The notes beneath the pieces are model-generated. The model did not search any database and was not told where the DNA came from. It was given only the letters and a program-made list of their open reading frames with translations. From Rhynchopus sp. YZ270_cl-10 (taxonomy: Eukaryota > Euglenozoa > Diplonemea > Diplonemida > Diplonemidae), in the NCBI GenBank assembly GCA_964035575.1, contig OZ037839.1, positions 62,001-126,000 on the forward strand: a stretch of DNA of 64,000 nucleotides. Reading direction: 5' to 3'. Below, one piece after another: positions 53,069 to 63,190 of the stretch (position 1 is its first letter; every line of letters begins with the position of its first letter). Both the position numbers and the translations under genes were made by a program.

Positions 53069-53449
53069 ACCGACCCTCTTCCCCGTGAAATTGTCCCCCC
53101 CCAAAAAACCGGTATTTTGCCGCCAGGGAAAATTTGAAGGCAGGGGGGACTAGGGGCAGCGACTCCTCAGGAATTTTTGTCACTTTTTCGATTTTTGGTA
53201 TATAGGGCCATTTTCTGGTCACCACCGGGTGAAAAACACCCCAGAACTGGGTCAGAAACACACTGTGACCGCTGCCCCTAAGGGGGGGGGGACAATTTCA
53301 AGGGAGTCGCGGGGACAACCTTTGCCCCCTTCTTCACACCAAAACGGGACCCCCTACAGTACGATATTGTCCCCCCCTCACTTTCCCCCCAGGGGGGACA
53401 ATTTCAAGAGGGTCGGAGGGGGGGGACAATTTCACGGGGGAGGGTCGGT
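53069..53449. mobile_element. 381-bp foldback element with about 29-bp inverted ends
   Basis: Left end ACCGACCCTCTTCCCCGTGA continues into AATTGTCCCCCC; the right end is its near-exact inverse (GGGGGGACAATTTCACGGGG to GGGTCGGT). Internal ATTGTCCCCCC / GGGGGGACAAT blocks give further hairpins. The right 150 bases recur at 31457-31604. No coding capacity. Confidence 0.7.
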
Positions 53450-54572
53450 ATCAAAAAAGTAGATTTTTTTTTTTCTGTGTTTTTTTCATAACGTGTGGAC
53501 GACTGTCTTACTGTGCAAAAATCACATCCCAAAAAAACACTCACAGGGTGTCAACGATCTTGCTTCTTTGTACTGACGAGTCCCTTCAATGTGGGTCAAA
53601 ATGGTACGTGAAGTGGGTTCGGATACTTTACAGACGAAACACCTCATCGTGAGTCTGGAAGAGATGAGACTGCAGCATCGTATGTATAAGAATTTGCCAC
53701 AGCCTTCCTTCACCCACTGTAGGGTCAGCCACGGTGAAGTAAGGTAGTGGACAATAAATACATTTTTGCTTAAAAACTCATCTATTCCGGCACTCTGTAT
53801 TTGCACTATGCACTTCGAAACACGGCAACAACGTTCAATCCTTTGTGTTCAAACGAAAGAAAAAAACACCATTGTCACCTCACTTTGCTGGCAATAAGCT
53901 GCCATCCTCATCCACACTTAAAAACAGTAAAGGGGGGGGTCGGATAATTGTAGTGGGGGATAACTGTAAAATGGCCAGGGCGTTCGCTATCGCCATCGTT
54001 TTTTCCTGATCGTGGCGAAATGCCAAAACCCCCGAAATTTTCGTTTTTTTACTAGTGCTTAAAATAGGTCAAAAAAAATTTTCCCGCCGGAGAGAAGTTA
54101 GTTCGTGGGGTGAATCCCTGGTACTGAATGGTCAAAAAAAAATTTGCGATTTGCGCGTGATCCCTTCCCCAGCACAAGTGATATTACAGCTGCACTTTCC
54201 TGATACTAAAACCAGCAAAACGATGGAGAATTTCATCAATCCCCCCTCACTGAGGGTCTCTTTGTGTTGTTTAATCAAACAGATGTACAAGAGAGGCATC
54301 TGTCATATGAGACTTCATCCTTATTTTGATTATTTTCAACTCTCTGCCATTGAAGATAGAGTTGACACGAGCAGTGACACCTTCTATAACAGGGGGTACG
54401 GTACACCTTCAGCAGACTGCAGGATTGAGGAGCGAGCGGGAGTGCTGGGGAAACTTCCTCTCACAGCAGGCGGGTTTGCGGATGATTTTGAGTACAGTGG
54501 ACACCCCTCTGCGACCCCCCCTCCGGGGGGGTCTACAGGGTGGTGGGGAGAAATCTCTCTCTCTCTTTTTTT
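53450..54572. other. Spacer
   Basis: Contains a GGATAATTGTAGTGGGGGAT word at 53943 that recurs at 55185 and 55275. A plus-strand open frame at 54055-54576 has no recognisable domain and overlaps low-complexity ends; I do not call it. Confidence 0.4.
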
Positions 54573-54982
54573 TTAAGTAAGAGAAAACCGAATGGAGTGG
54601 GAACGCTAGTGAGAGCGCAGCGGAAACGATAGTGGGAACGCAACGAGCTTTTTTCATAATGTTTTATTCTTCCCCACAAAATATCACGCGCAGAGAAACA
54701 CTCGTTTTTCACACAGCGCGTCCGTTTGTTTGTTTTTCTCAAACGACACCTTTTTTCAAAATTTTTTACCTCCAATTTTTCTCTCCCCGGTATCACATAT
54801 GATACTGATTTCCATGGATACACATGAAAAGGAGTTCCGTGCTATTCACAGAACTCGATAGGCGATTGAGCTTATCTAACAACAACCAAAACAAAAGAAA
54901 GTACAAAGAAGAGAATAAAAAATGCAGGAAAAATAGACAAAGAGAAAAACAAAGAGATTTTGACAAAGTGAACAATAAAATT
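54573..54982 (-). repeat. Dispersed repeat, inverted partner of 12352-12745
   Basis: Reverse complement of the 12.4-kb copy. It is followed by TTTATTTATTTATTTATTTA and a GTTTCGCCCCGGTGGGGCGA hairpin (55020-55040). Confidence 0.8.
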
Positions 54983-56031
54983 TTTCCCCCTTTTTTTATT
55001 TATTTATTTATTTATACAGGGTTTCGCCCCGGTGGGGCGAAGCCCTGGGGCGAAATAAAATGTCATTTTTTCAGGAAAAGATTTTTTTAACGAAAAAAAA
55101 TATTTTTCGCCCCGGGGCGAACGCCCTGAAAATGGCGGATAAAAAAAAAATATATCGCCAGTTTTTTCTTCTCAACAAATGGGGGATAGTTGTAGTGGGG
55201 GATAAAAAAAAATCTCTCCTTTTCCCCATCTGAATATCCCCATCCCCAAGGAAAATCCACACCAAAAACGCGGTGTGGGAAATGGGGGATAACTGTAGTG
55301 GGGGATAAAATAAACCAAAATGGGGGGGAAAAGAGAGAAAAAACGGGGAATAATTGTTTTATCCCCCACCCCCCTTAAAAACAAACTCAAAAAAAGAGAG
55401 AAAAAAAAGAAAACAAAACGTGAAAGACGAATGGCCTCTCGTGCACACACGTCTCCAAAAAAGGGGGGTTTAAAAAAAAGGGGGGGTGGGAGGGGCACAC
55501 ACAAAGATAGTCACATTCAGAGTAGTGCTTTTTCTGTTGCCATTTTCCACGTTTCCTATGATCTGACTCATGAGGGTTTCGTGAACGACGATGCAATGAT
55601 ATCATCACAATCGTGGGAGGGGGGAGTGTCCGTCATCGCTGATAGTTATTGTTCTTTGTTGTTCCACAATTTGCGAACAACATCATTGATTCGGTGTGGC
55701 AAATGGGATGGGGAAAAGAGCACGATTATTGACAACAGAAATGAAAGCACTGCAATGAGGAGTGCACAGGAGGGGAGATTCCGGTCTCGGGCTACAGAGA
55801 CCAACCAAGGAATGCATAAGGTGGTCAGACACATGTGTCAAATGGGGAATGGTATAAATTCCTTGGTCGCAATAGTAAAACTAATAAAAAATAACGATTC
55901 AAAAGTGAAATTGATAGACACTGTTTCCACGACACAACAAACGGAAGAATTTCTTCCAAACAATAAAAAGGTTACACACAACGTGTTCATCCCCAAGAGG
56001 AAACAAAGCACCTATCACGCAGCATGCATGC
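54983..56031. other. Spacer and 3' flank of CUB/WD40 copy C
   Basis: Purine-rich low-complexity sequence with repeated GGGGGATAACTGTAGTGGGG words (55185, 55275). A plus-strand open frame from 55320 continues antisense into copy C; it has no domain and is rejected. From about 55955 the sequence matches the 3' flank of copy B. Confidence 0.45.
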
Positions 56032-59000
56032 TCACAGCTTCCACACCACAAGGGTGCCGTCACGGCTCACAGTTGCCAGGCGTGTGCCATCGGGGGAGAA
56101 GTCCAGGCGTGGCAGGACAGCCTGCGAGTGTCCCAGCAGGTCGTGCAGCACAGACCCGTCGTGCGACCACACCATCACGTCACCCTCGCCCACAGCAGCA
56201 ATCATCTTCCCGTCGCGTGAGAACTTGCTGTCGTGCACAGCACCCGACAGCATGCTCAGAGACACACCGTCCACAGCACTGCCGTCACCAATCGAGCTCC
56301 CGGGCAGCTGCGACACAAGGATCGTCCCGTCGCTCATCCCACGCAGGAGCGCGTTCCCACCAAAGGACGAGAAGGACAGTGCCGTCACACGTGCACTCAC
56401 AGAGGGCAGCTCAACAGCAGACGACCCGTCCAGACCCCACACAGTCGTCACCTCGTCCACCTCAGACCCGCGCACTGTCGCAAGATGTGCACCGTCCACA
56501 GAGAACCCCACGTTGCGTGCATGGTGGTTGATCACAGACGACGCCTTCGTCCTGTCCGACGCAAGCATGTCGAACACACGTGTGCGTGCATCCTGTCCAC
56601 CTCCGCTCACCACGTAGCGCCCGTCCCTCGTGAACTCCACACGGTGCACAGGTGTGCTCCCCGATGCAGACATGTCCACCAGGGTTGCCTCCAGCACACC
56701 TGTCATAGCGTCGCACACAACCACACGCCCGCCCTCCCCAGCAAGCGCCACCAGGTTGTTGTCTGGCGAGAACGCAATGTCATGCACCCTGAAGCCGTCT
56801 GCACAGCCCAGCTGTCCCACCCGCACACCCGTGCGTGCGTCAAACACACGCACAAAACGGTCTGCTGACCCTGTCGCCACACGACGTCCGTCCCACGAGA
56901 ACGCCACCGACAGCAGGCGTGCAGGGTGTCTCACCTCAAATGCACACGCACGCGACGTCCCCCGCCCGCAACGCTGTGGCACTGTGTCCACCCCACACTG
57001 CTGCTGTGGAGGAGGTGTCGGTGCTCTGCATTCGTACTGGAAGGCAAGGTACGACCTCCCGTAGTAGTAAGTGCTTCTGAACTGCACAAACGCAGAACCA
57101 CTCACCACAAGCTCCACACCCTCGAAGCCGGTGGTGTACGAGGACCAGTCATGCTCCAAGTTGAAGTTTGTGTCGTTCCCAGTCCCGTTCCCTGAGCTGT
57201 AGATGGACACGTAGGAATAGTAGTACAACTGAATGTCAGAGAACTTCAGCACAACGTCGTAATCACACTCAATGTGCCAGCACTCCGTGTGGGAGCTGTT
57301 GTAGTTTTCAAAGTTAACGTACCCAGTGCCTATCCGGTCGTTGTGTGCCTCACAGACGTAGTTCACACCAGGTGCACGTGTGTTTGGCGCAGCTGTGTAT
57401 GGTGCTTGAGTGGTCGCATCCACACACACGTAGTTGAAATCAAGAGCTGAGCCGCTGTAGTAACTGCTTCTGAACTGCACAAATGCAGAACCGTTCAGCA
57501 CAACATCCATGGGACTGTCGAAATAGTAGAACCTCTTCTCCAAGGTGAAGTCTGTTGCATTCCCAGAATCGTTCCCTGATGTGTACAGGTCCAGGTAGGA
57601 AGAGTAGGACAGATTCATGGTGGAGAACGAGATGACAACATCCTTGTCACACTCAATGTGCCAGCACTCCGTGTGGTAGCTGTCGTAGTTCTGAAAGCTT
57701 ACGTTCCCAGTCACATTGTCCCCCAGGTCGTGGTGCTCTTCACAGACGTAGTTCACACCAGGTGCACGTGTGTCCGGCACATCTGTGGGTGGTGCTTGAG
57801 TGGTCGCATCCACACACACGTAGTTGAACTCAAGTCTTGACCCGGTGTAGTAACTGCTTCTGAACTGCACAAATGCAGAACCGTTCAGCACAACATCCAT
57901 GGGACTGTCGTAATTGTTGAACCACTTCTCCAAGGTGAAGTCTGTTGCGTTTCCAGAATCTTTCCCTGATGAGTACAGGTGTAGGAAGGAGTTGCTGTAC
58001 AGCTGCAGGTTGGAGAACGAGATGACAACATCCTTGTCACACTCAATGTGCCAGCACTCCGTGTGGTACCTGTCGTAGTTCTGAAAGCTCACGTTCCCAG
58101 TCACATTGTCCCCCAGGTCGTTGTGCTCCTCACAGACGTAGGTCACACCAGGTGCACGTGTGTCCGGCACATCTGTGGGTGGTGCTTGTGTCGCATCCAC
58201 ACACACGTAGTCGAACTCAAGTCTTGACCACCCGTAGTAGTAAGTGCTTGTGAACTGCACAAATGCTGAACCGTTCAGCACAACATCCATGGGACTGTCG
58301 AAATAGTTGAACCTCTTCTCCAAGGTGAAGTCTTTTCCATTTCCAGAATCCTTCCCTGATGAGTGCAGGTCCAGGAAGGAGTTGCTGTACAGCTGCAGGT
58401 TGGAGAACGAGATGACAACATCCTTGTCACACTCAATGTGCCAGCACTCCGTGTGGTGCCTGTCGTAGTTCTGAAAGCTCACGTTCCCAGTCACATTGTC
58501 CCCCAGGTCGTTGTGTTCCTCACAGACGTAGCTCACACCAGGTGCACGTGTGTCCGGCACAGCTGTGGGTGGTGTTTGAGTGGTCGCATCCACACACACG
58601 TAGTTAAACTTAAAACTCGACCACCCGGTGTAGTAAGTGCTTCTGAACTGCACAAATGCGGAACCGTTCAGCACAACATCCATGGGACTGTCGTAATTAT
58701 TGAACCTCTTCTCCAAGGTGAAGTCTGTTGCGTTTCCAGAATCGTTCCCTGATGTGTACAGGTCCAGGTAGGAAGAGGAGTACAGCTGCAGGTGAGAGAA
58801 CGAGATGACAACATCCTTGTCACACTCAATGTGCCAGCACTCCGTGTGGTAGCTGTCGTAGTTCTGAAAGCTCACGATCCCAGTCACATTGTCCCCCAGG
58901 TCGTTGTGCTCCTCACAGACGTAGTTCACACCAGGTGCACGTGTGTTGGGAGCAGCTGTGGGTGGTGATTGAGTGGTCGCATCCACACACACGTAGTTGA

Positions 59001-59868
59001 ACTCAAGTCTTGACCACCCGGTGTAGTAAGTGCTTCTGAACTGCACAAATGCGGAACCGTTCAGCACAACATCCATGGGACTGTCGTAATTGTTGAACCA
59101 CTTCTCCAAGGTGAAGTCTGTTCCGTTTCCAGAATCGTTCCCTGTGTACAGGCCCAGGTAGGAAGAGGAGTACAGCTGCATGGTGGAGAACGAGATGACA
59201 ACATCCTTGTCACACTCAATGTGCCAGCACTCCGTGTGGTATGTGTCGTAGTTCTGAAAGCTCACGTTCCCAGTCACATTGTCCCCCAGGTCGTTGTGCT
59301 CGTCACAGACGTAGTTCACACCAGGTGCACGTGTGTCCGGCACATCTGTGGGTGGTGCTTGAGTGGGCAGCACATCCACACACACGTAGCTGAAATCAAG
59401 TCTTGACCACCCGTAGTAGTAAGTGCTTCTGAACTGCACAAATGCAGAACCGTTCAGCACAACATCCATGGGACTGTCGTAATTGTTGAACCACTTCTCC
59501 AAGGTGAAGTCTGCTGCGTTTCCAGAATCATTCCCTGATGAGTACAGGTGTAGGAAGGAGTTGCTGTACAGCTGCAGGTTGGAGAACGAGATGACAACAT
59601 CCTTGTCACACTCAATGTGCCAGCACTCCGTGTGGTATGTGTCGTAGTTCTGAAAGCTCACGTTCCCAGTCACATTGTCCCCCAGGTCGTTGTGCTCCTC
59701 ACAGACGTAGTTCACACCAGGTGCACGTGTGTCCGTCACATCTATGTGTGGTGCTTGTGTCACATCCACGTAGTAAGGTGCAGGTGTGTCCGGCACATCA
59801 GTAGCGTACGTCATGATGTGTAACTCCGCGCTTATACACAGCAGCGCTGCCAAGCATGCGCGCAACAT
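56032..59868 (-). CDS. Secreted protein with seven CUB-like domains and a C-terminal WD40 propeller (copy C)
   Basis: 1278 residues from MLRACLAALLCISAE at 59868; the in-frame ATG at 59931 is less likely because the signal peptide must be N-terminal. An extra Pro-rich leader (DVPDTPAPYYVDVTQAPHID) precedes seven CUB-like repeats (to about 950), then the seven-bladed propeller (about 960-1278). The last CUB repeat and junction (NYNSSHTECWHIEC; CGVDTVPQRCGRGTSRACAF) match copy A, whereas propeller sites GSSAVEL, SHDGSV and FSWDGRR match copy B. The 5' flank is largely unlike A and B beyond a short shared stretch (CAATTGGCACCG). A private change, CDAMTG, occurs in blade two. Its coding-strand upstream region has a C/T tract ending TTTTACCCTCAG. 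Confidence 0.85.
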   Translation of the reverse strand: MLRACLAALLCISAELHIMTYATDVPDTPAPYYVDVTQAPHIDVTDTRAPGVNYVCEEHNDLGDNVTGNVSFQNYDTYHTECWHIECDKDVVISFSNLQLYSNSFLHLYSSGNDSGNAADFTLEKWFNNYDSPMDVVLNGSAFVQFRSTYYYGWSRLDFSYVCVDVLPTQAPPTDVPDTRAPGVNYVCDEHNDLGDNVTGNVSFQNYDTYHTECWHIECDKDVVISFSTMQLYSSSYLGLYTGNDSGNGTDFTLEKWFNNYDSPMDVVLNGSAFVQFRSTYYTGWSRLEFNYVCVDATTQSPPTAAPNTRAPGVNYVCEEHNDLGDNVTGIVSFQNYDSYHTECWHIECDKDVVISFSHLQLYSSSYLDLYTSGNDSGNATDFTLEKRFNNYDSPMDVVLNGSAFVQFRSTYYTGWSSFKFNYVCVDATTQTPPTAVPDTRAPGVSYVCEEHNDLGDNVTGNVSFQNYDRHHTECWHIECDKDVVISFSNLQLYSNSFLDLHSSGKDSGNGKDFTLEKRFNYFDSPMDVVLNGSAFVQFTSTYYYGWSRLEFDYVCVDATQAPPTDVPDTRAPGVTYVCEEHNDLGDNVTGNVSFQNYDRYHTECWHIECDKDVVISFSNLQLYSNSFLHLYSSGKDSGNATDFTLEKWFNNYDSPMDVVLNGSAFVQFRSSYYTGSRLEFNYVCVDATTQAPPTDVPDTRAPGVNYVCEEHHDLGDNVTGNVSFQNYDSYHTECWHIECDKDVVISFSTMNLSYSSYLDLYTSGNDSGNATDFTLEKRFYYFDSPMDVVLNGSAFVQFRSSYYSGSALDFNYVCVDATTQAPYTAAPNTRAPGVNYVCEAHNDRIGTGYVNFENYNSSHTECWHIECDYDVVLKFSDIQLYYYSYVSIYSSGNGTGNDTNFNLEHDWSSYTTGFEGVELVVSGSAFVQFRSTYYYGRSYLAFQYECRAPTPPPQQQCGVDTVPQRCGRGTSRACAFEVRHPARLLSVAFSWDGRRVATGSADRFVRVFDARTGVRVGQLGCADGFRVHDIAFSPDNNLVALAGEGGRVVVCDAMTGVLEATLVDMSASGSTPVHRVEFTRDGRYVVSGGGQDARTRVFDMLASDRTKASSVINHHARNVGFSVDGAHLATVRGSEVDEVTTVWGLDGSSAVELPSVSARVTALSFSSFGGNALLRGMSDGTILVSQLPGSSIGDGSAVDGVSLSMLSGAVHDSKFSRDGKMIAAVGEGDVMVWSHDGSVLHDLLGHSQAVLPRLDFSPDGTRLATVSRDGTLVVWKL

Positions 59869-60059
59869 TGTCTTTTGTTGTGTCCACAGAATATCTGTTG
59901 TTGTGATGTTATGATGTGGGGAATTATTCATCCTACTCTTCTGAGGGTAAAAGAAATCAAATCAAAAGCACATAATAGGGGAGAGGAGAAGAGGGAGACA
60001 TCATTTGCAATTGGCACCGTTAGTGCGGGGAGGAGCTAGAGTGGCGATACTGAGAGTGC

Positions 60060-60420
60060 TTTGAGTAGAGGTAGACCCTTAGAATGTTGACTTTCACCAG
60101 TGTTTTGGACCTGTGACCTGTGTTCGAGACAAGAGTACTGGCGACAGAAGAGTCGGGTGTTCACCGGCCTTCCATCCATGACAAGCCGCCTTACCAGCGG
60201 GTCAGCCTTAGGCGCGTCGAATATTGCAACGACTCCCCTCTTTCTGTCACACTCACGGACACGTTCCATCACCCTCGAGGTAAGAGCTTCTGAATACGTC
60301 TTGTGGTGCACCACTTCAGAAAACCCCCTCTCTTTAGGCTGCCGGCCAACCTGCGGACGTTCTCCAGACACAACGTACCATTTGTGAAATCGTCTGCTAT
60401 TGCAACGTATCGAGGAGGAG
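60060..60420 (-). mobile_element. Reverse transcriptase fossil, same family as 15333-15650
   Basis: The minus strand carries GERPQVGRQPKERGFSEVVH and RKRGVVAIFDAPKADPLVRR followed by LVMDGRPVNTR, matching the plus-strand fossil at 15.4 kb in order and wording. It is a broken fragment without ends, immediately beyond the 5' flank of CUB/WD40 copy C. Confidence 0.6.
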
Positions 60421-60735
60421 GACGTTACGATGCTGTTGACAACTGACGTGCCATCTGCACCGTGTCTCCTACTCCCAAGCCCCAAGCAGCGACAGAGGAG
60501 GCAGAAGCAGCAACATCGCAGACAAAGAGAGGGTCGTGGCGGAGAAGTCTGTGTTCGCCTTCACTCCGGTGAGAACGGCACCACCTGCACAGAGAGTCAA
60601 GAAGACAGAAGTGGACAAGGTGACTGAGGCGGACAGCACGAACGAGCCACGGCAAGAGGACTCAACCCCCAGGAGGGAGCAAGAGGCAGGTGGTCCCAGA
60701 AGCAACATTCTGATGCACCGTATTTAGAAGTCCAT

Positions 60736-60963
60736 TTAACCCAAGAACACTGCGGAGGTGGTAGGTTGTGCACAAAACAATAAAAACACAAATGAACACC
60801 GCGAGGAACTGTGCTGCCTGCACGGAGGTGTCCGCATACCCGCGGAAGGTGCCCGTATCATCGTATGATCATCTAGCAGACTCTCCCTGCCTGCAAGAAC
60901 GCTGACCATCAAGATCATGCACAGCAACAGCAGAGCAAGGGGAACATACGAATCACTGTCCAT
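60736..60963 (-). CDS. Doubtful small membrane protein, 75 residues
   Basis: The frame from the ATG at 60963 has one strong hydrophobic segment near its start (YVPLALLLLCMILMVSVLAG) and ends at 60736. It has the minus orientation of the trusted genes but lacks recognisable relatives or a clear leader, and sits in repeat debris. A piece of the phosphatase leader repeat lies within it near 60757. Confidence 0.2.
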   Translation of the reverse strand: MDSDSYVPLALLLLCMILMVSVLAGRESLLDDHTMIRAPSAGMRTPPCRQHSSSRCSFVFLLFCAQPTTSAVFLG

Positions 60964-61779
60964 GATGTCCGATAGGTTGGTTCCGTGGTGAAGGCCAGCG
61001 AGACAGTGGAGACCCAAGGTCAAGAAAACTAGGGGGGAAAGTGTATTTGGCAATGATAATGCAAAAAAGAGGGGAGTGGAAAACACAGGCGGCAATTTCC
61101 TCAAAGATGCGAAGAAAGAGGTGTGTGTGTGGGGGTGGTTTGCCTGTGTATTTGGGGGAAGGGGTTCAGGGTTTTCGCTGTTCTACATCCATTTCGTTAC
61201 TTCTGATGTACCCTACTCCCGCTTTCCTCTCATCAGTCAGATGAATTGTGCCAGATCTCCCAGACAGGGATTGGGACTATGCATGGTTGGGTTGCGTGAA
61301 CACCAAGGTGTGGCATATTCGCAGAAGATTCGAAGGGTTGCTGGGGTTGAAAAGGATTGGGGGTGGGATATGGTACTTTGTTAGTATGATGGTTTATTTT
61401 TTTTGTTCTTTTGTTACTTCAAAATCTAATCATTTTTAGTGGTTCATCTGCATAAGGGAAAATTGACGACTGCGTCCTGTGTACACACAACACACAATCG
61501 TGTCAGTAGGGGGAAACGATAAAGAAATCTTGAAGGAAAAGTGTGTCTGCGCGACTGCACAGTTGGAGGAAGAGAGGGGGTTTTTGATAAATAAATATGT
61601 TTTTTTGAATAGATAAAAGCAATAAATTACTTTTTATTTAAAACAAAAGGCACTCCGTATCCAAAACAGGGGGGCAGTCTTGGAGGCAGAGAGGGAGGGG
61701 GAATGAAGGTGGTGAGGTGCCAATGACGCGATGAACGCAGACTAATTGAAGGGACCCTCCACAGGTTCTCCAACCGTGG
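60964..61779. other. Spacer
   Basis: About 0.8 kb of mixed sequence with no recognised gene, RNA or repeat; 61560-61640 is strongly T/A-rich. Confidence 0.4.
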
Positions 61780-61965
61780 AAGGTCGCTAAAGTGAAGTTA
61801 TTAATGCAGGCACCTCCACCCAAACAAAAAAGACAAAGGCTATACCCTTCCTCGCCTGTAATCTCTCAGGTAGGAGACATAGATTCGAACGGTCAACACC
61901 TTCATAGAGTTTCTGGAGGAACGGACCCCTGGATGCAATTTAATGGTCCAGCCTAGGACCCTAAA
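61780..61965 (-). repeat. Retroelement-associated repeat, partner of 33050-33195
   Basis: Shares TAATCTCTCAGGTAGGAGAC and CCTTCATAGAGTTTCTGGAG with 33.1 kb in the same orientation. Its coding-like reading on the minus strand is KLHPGVRSSRNSMKVLT. AAGTGAAGTTATTAATGCAGGCACCTCC at 61793-61820 also matches 32376-32403. Confidence 0.65.
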
Positions 61966-62128
61966 AAGATTCATGAAAAATTAACAGAACCCGAATCAGA
62001 TAAAAAAGAATCATATAAAAACATGCAGATTATCGTTACAAGCATTTTTTCAGCTTGAAACAAAAAATGTGCAGGTGGTGTGGCAGATTTTGCGGTTTTG
62101 GCTGGCCCCGTGATTATGTACCTGCATT

Positions 62129-62480
62129 TTATTTTTCCTTCCTTCAAAACTTCACACACAACGCTTTTTTGGTTTTTGGGAGACACACAAGGTGCCAGGT
62201 TCTATGGTAAGCACGGAACCACCCTGCACCTGTTTGTCATGTTGTTTCCCGTGCAATACATGGAGAAACGTTTCGCACTCGAAACAAGGGCTTTTTGAAA
62301 CAAAAGCTTTTTTAATAAAAAATGAACGAAGCACAAAAACAAGCGTGTGTGGAAGAAAAAAGAAAAGGGAAAATATTCTTTCTGATTCACAGTGGTGTTT
62401 ATGTTTTGGGTACGGGGCGGAGAATAAAATCTGTTCGATAAAAGAAACGCAAGCTTTTTGTTTTATCTTGTTCATACCCT
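62129..62480 (+). repeat. Two adjoining dispersed repeats
   Basis: 62129-62220 matches 47228-47325 and 63049-63140 (TCCTTCCTTCAAAACTTCAC). 62300-62480 is the fullest copy of the family seen at 15900-16012 and 52610-52780 (GGTACGGGGCGGAGAATAAA). The two are 80 bases apart here and may be parts of one longer element. Confidence 0.65.
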
Positions 62481-62638
62481 CCCTCGTGGTAACCGTGTGC
62501 ATGCCAATGAAGTGCTCCCTGGGGTTCGATAACCCGTGGAACCAGTGCTTCCGCCAATGAATGGTGAGGCGTTTGCACTTCTCTGTTTGCGGAGCAAAAA
62601 ATAATACAAATGGAATTGGTGTTACCGATCTGCTGTCA

Positions 62639-62682
62639 GGGACATGTCAAGGACATGTCAAGGACATGTCAAGGACATGTCA
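62639..62682. repeat. Short tandem repeat, 11-bp unit
   Basis: Four copies of GGACATGTCAA; two more variant copies occur at 62725-62750. Confidence 0.85.
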
Positions 62683-62829
62683 ATATAGGGGGGGTGTGTC
62701 ATTTTCCCCTGTAAACCTTGTGTCAAGGACATATCAAGGACATGTCAATATGGGCCCTTTCGGGAACACCAGTAATACAAAATAATACAAAAGCCGCTGC
62801 GGGGGGTCCGCTAAATGTCGTAAAATGGG

Positions 62830-63048
62830 AAAAACCTGAAAAAACTGCAGGATTTTGGGGGCTTTTTTAGGCAAAAAATAGTGAGGGGAGTTGGGTCCAG
62901 TCATAGGGGGTATAGCATATTTTTTGGAAAATTCTTCAAAAAAACGAGGATTTTTGCTGGGCACAATGCAAATTTCAAAAAAATACCAATTTTCGACTGG
63001 TCATATTTGGAGCAAATTATGGCCCACCCACCCCGATTTTGTGTCAAA
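62830..63048 (-). repeat. 220-bp dispersed repeat, inverted partner of 45985-46207
   Basis: Reverse complement of the 46-kb copy, joined at 63049 directly to a copy of the 62129-62220 repeat. Confidence 0.75.
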
Positions 63049-63190
63049 TTTTATTTTTCCTTCCTTCAAAACTACATACACAACGCTTTTGGTTTTTGGG
63101 AGACACACAAGGTGCCAGGTTCTATGGTAAGCACGGAACGGAATGTCCTCTGCTTGCGGAGGACTAGGCACAAGAAAATATTGCTTGTTT
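63049..63190 (+). repeat. Dispersed repeats
   Basis: 63049-63140 is the third copy of the TCCTTCCTTCAAAACT family. 63145-63190 is a fragment of the 22590/36690 family (GAGGACTAGGCACAAGAAAA). Confidence 0.65.

Noticed and set aside
54055-54576. A 173-codon plus-strand frame
   Set aside because: It has no domain, no codon use like the trusted genes, ends in low-complexity sequence and opposes the direction of all other genes.
55320-56531. A 403-codon plus-strand frame
   Set aside because: It joins purine-rich low-complexity DNA to the antisense of copy C and has no recognisable domain.
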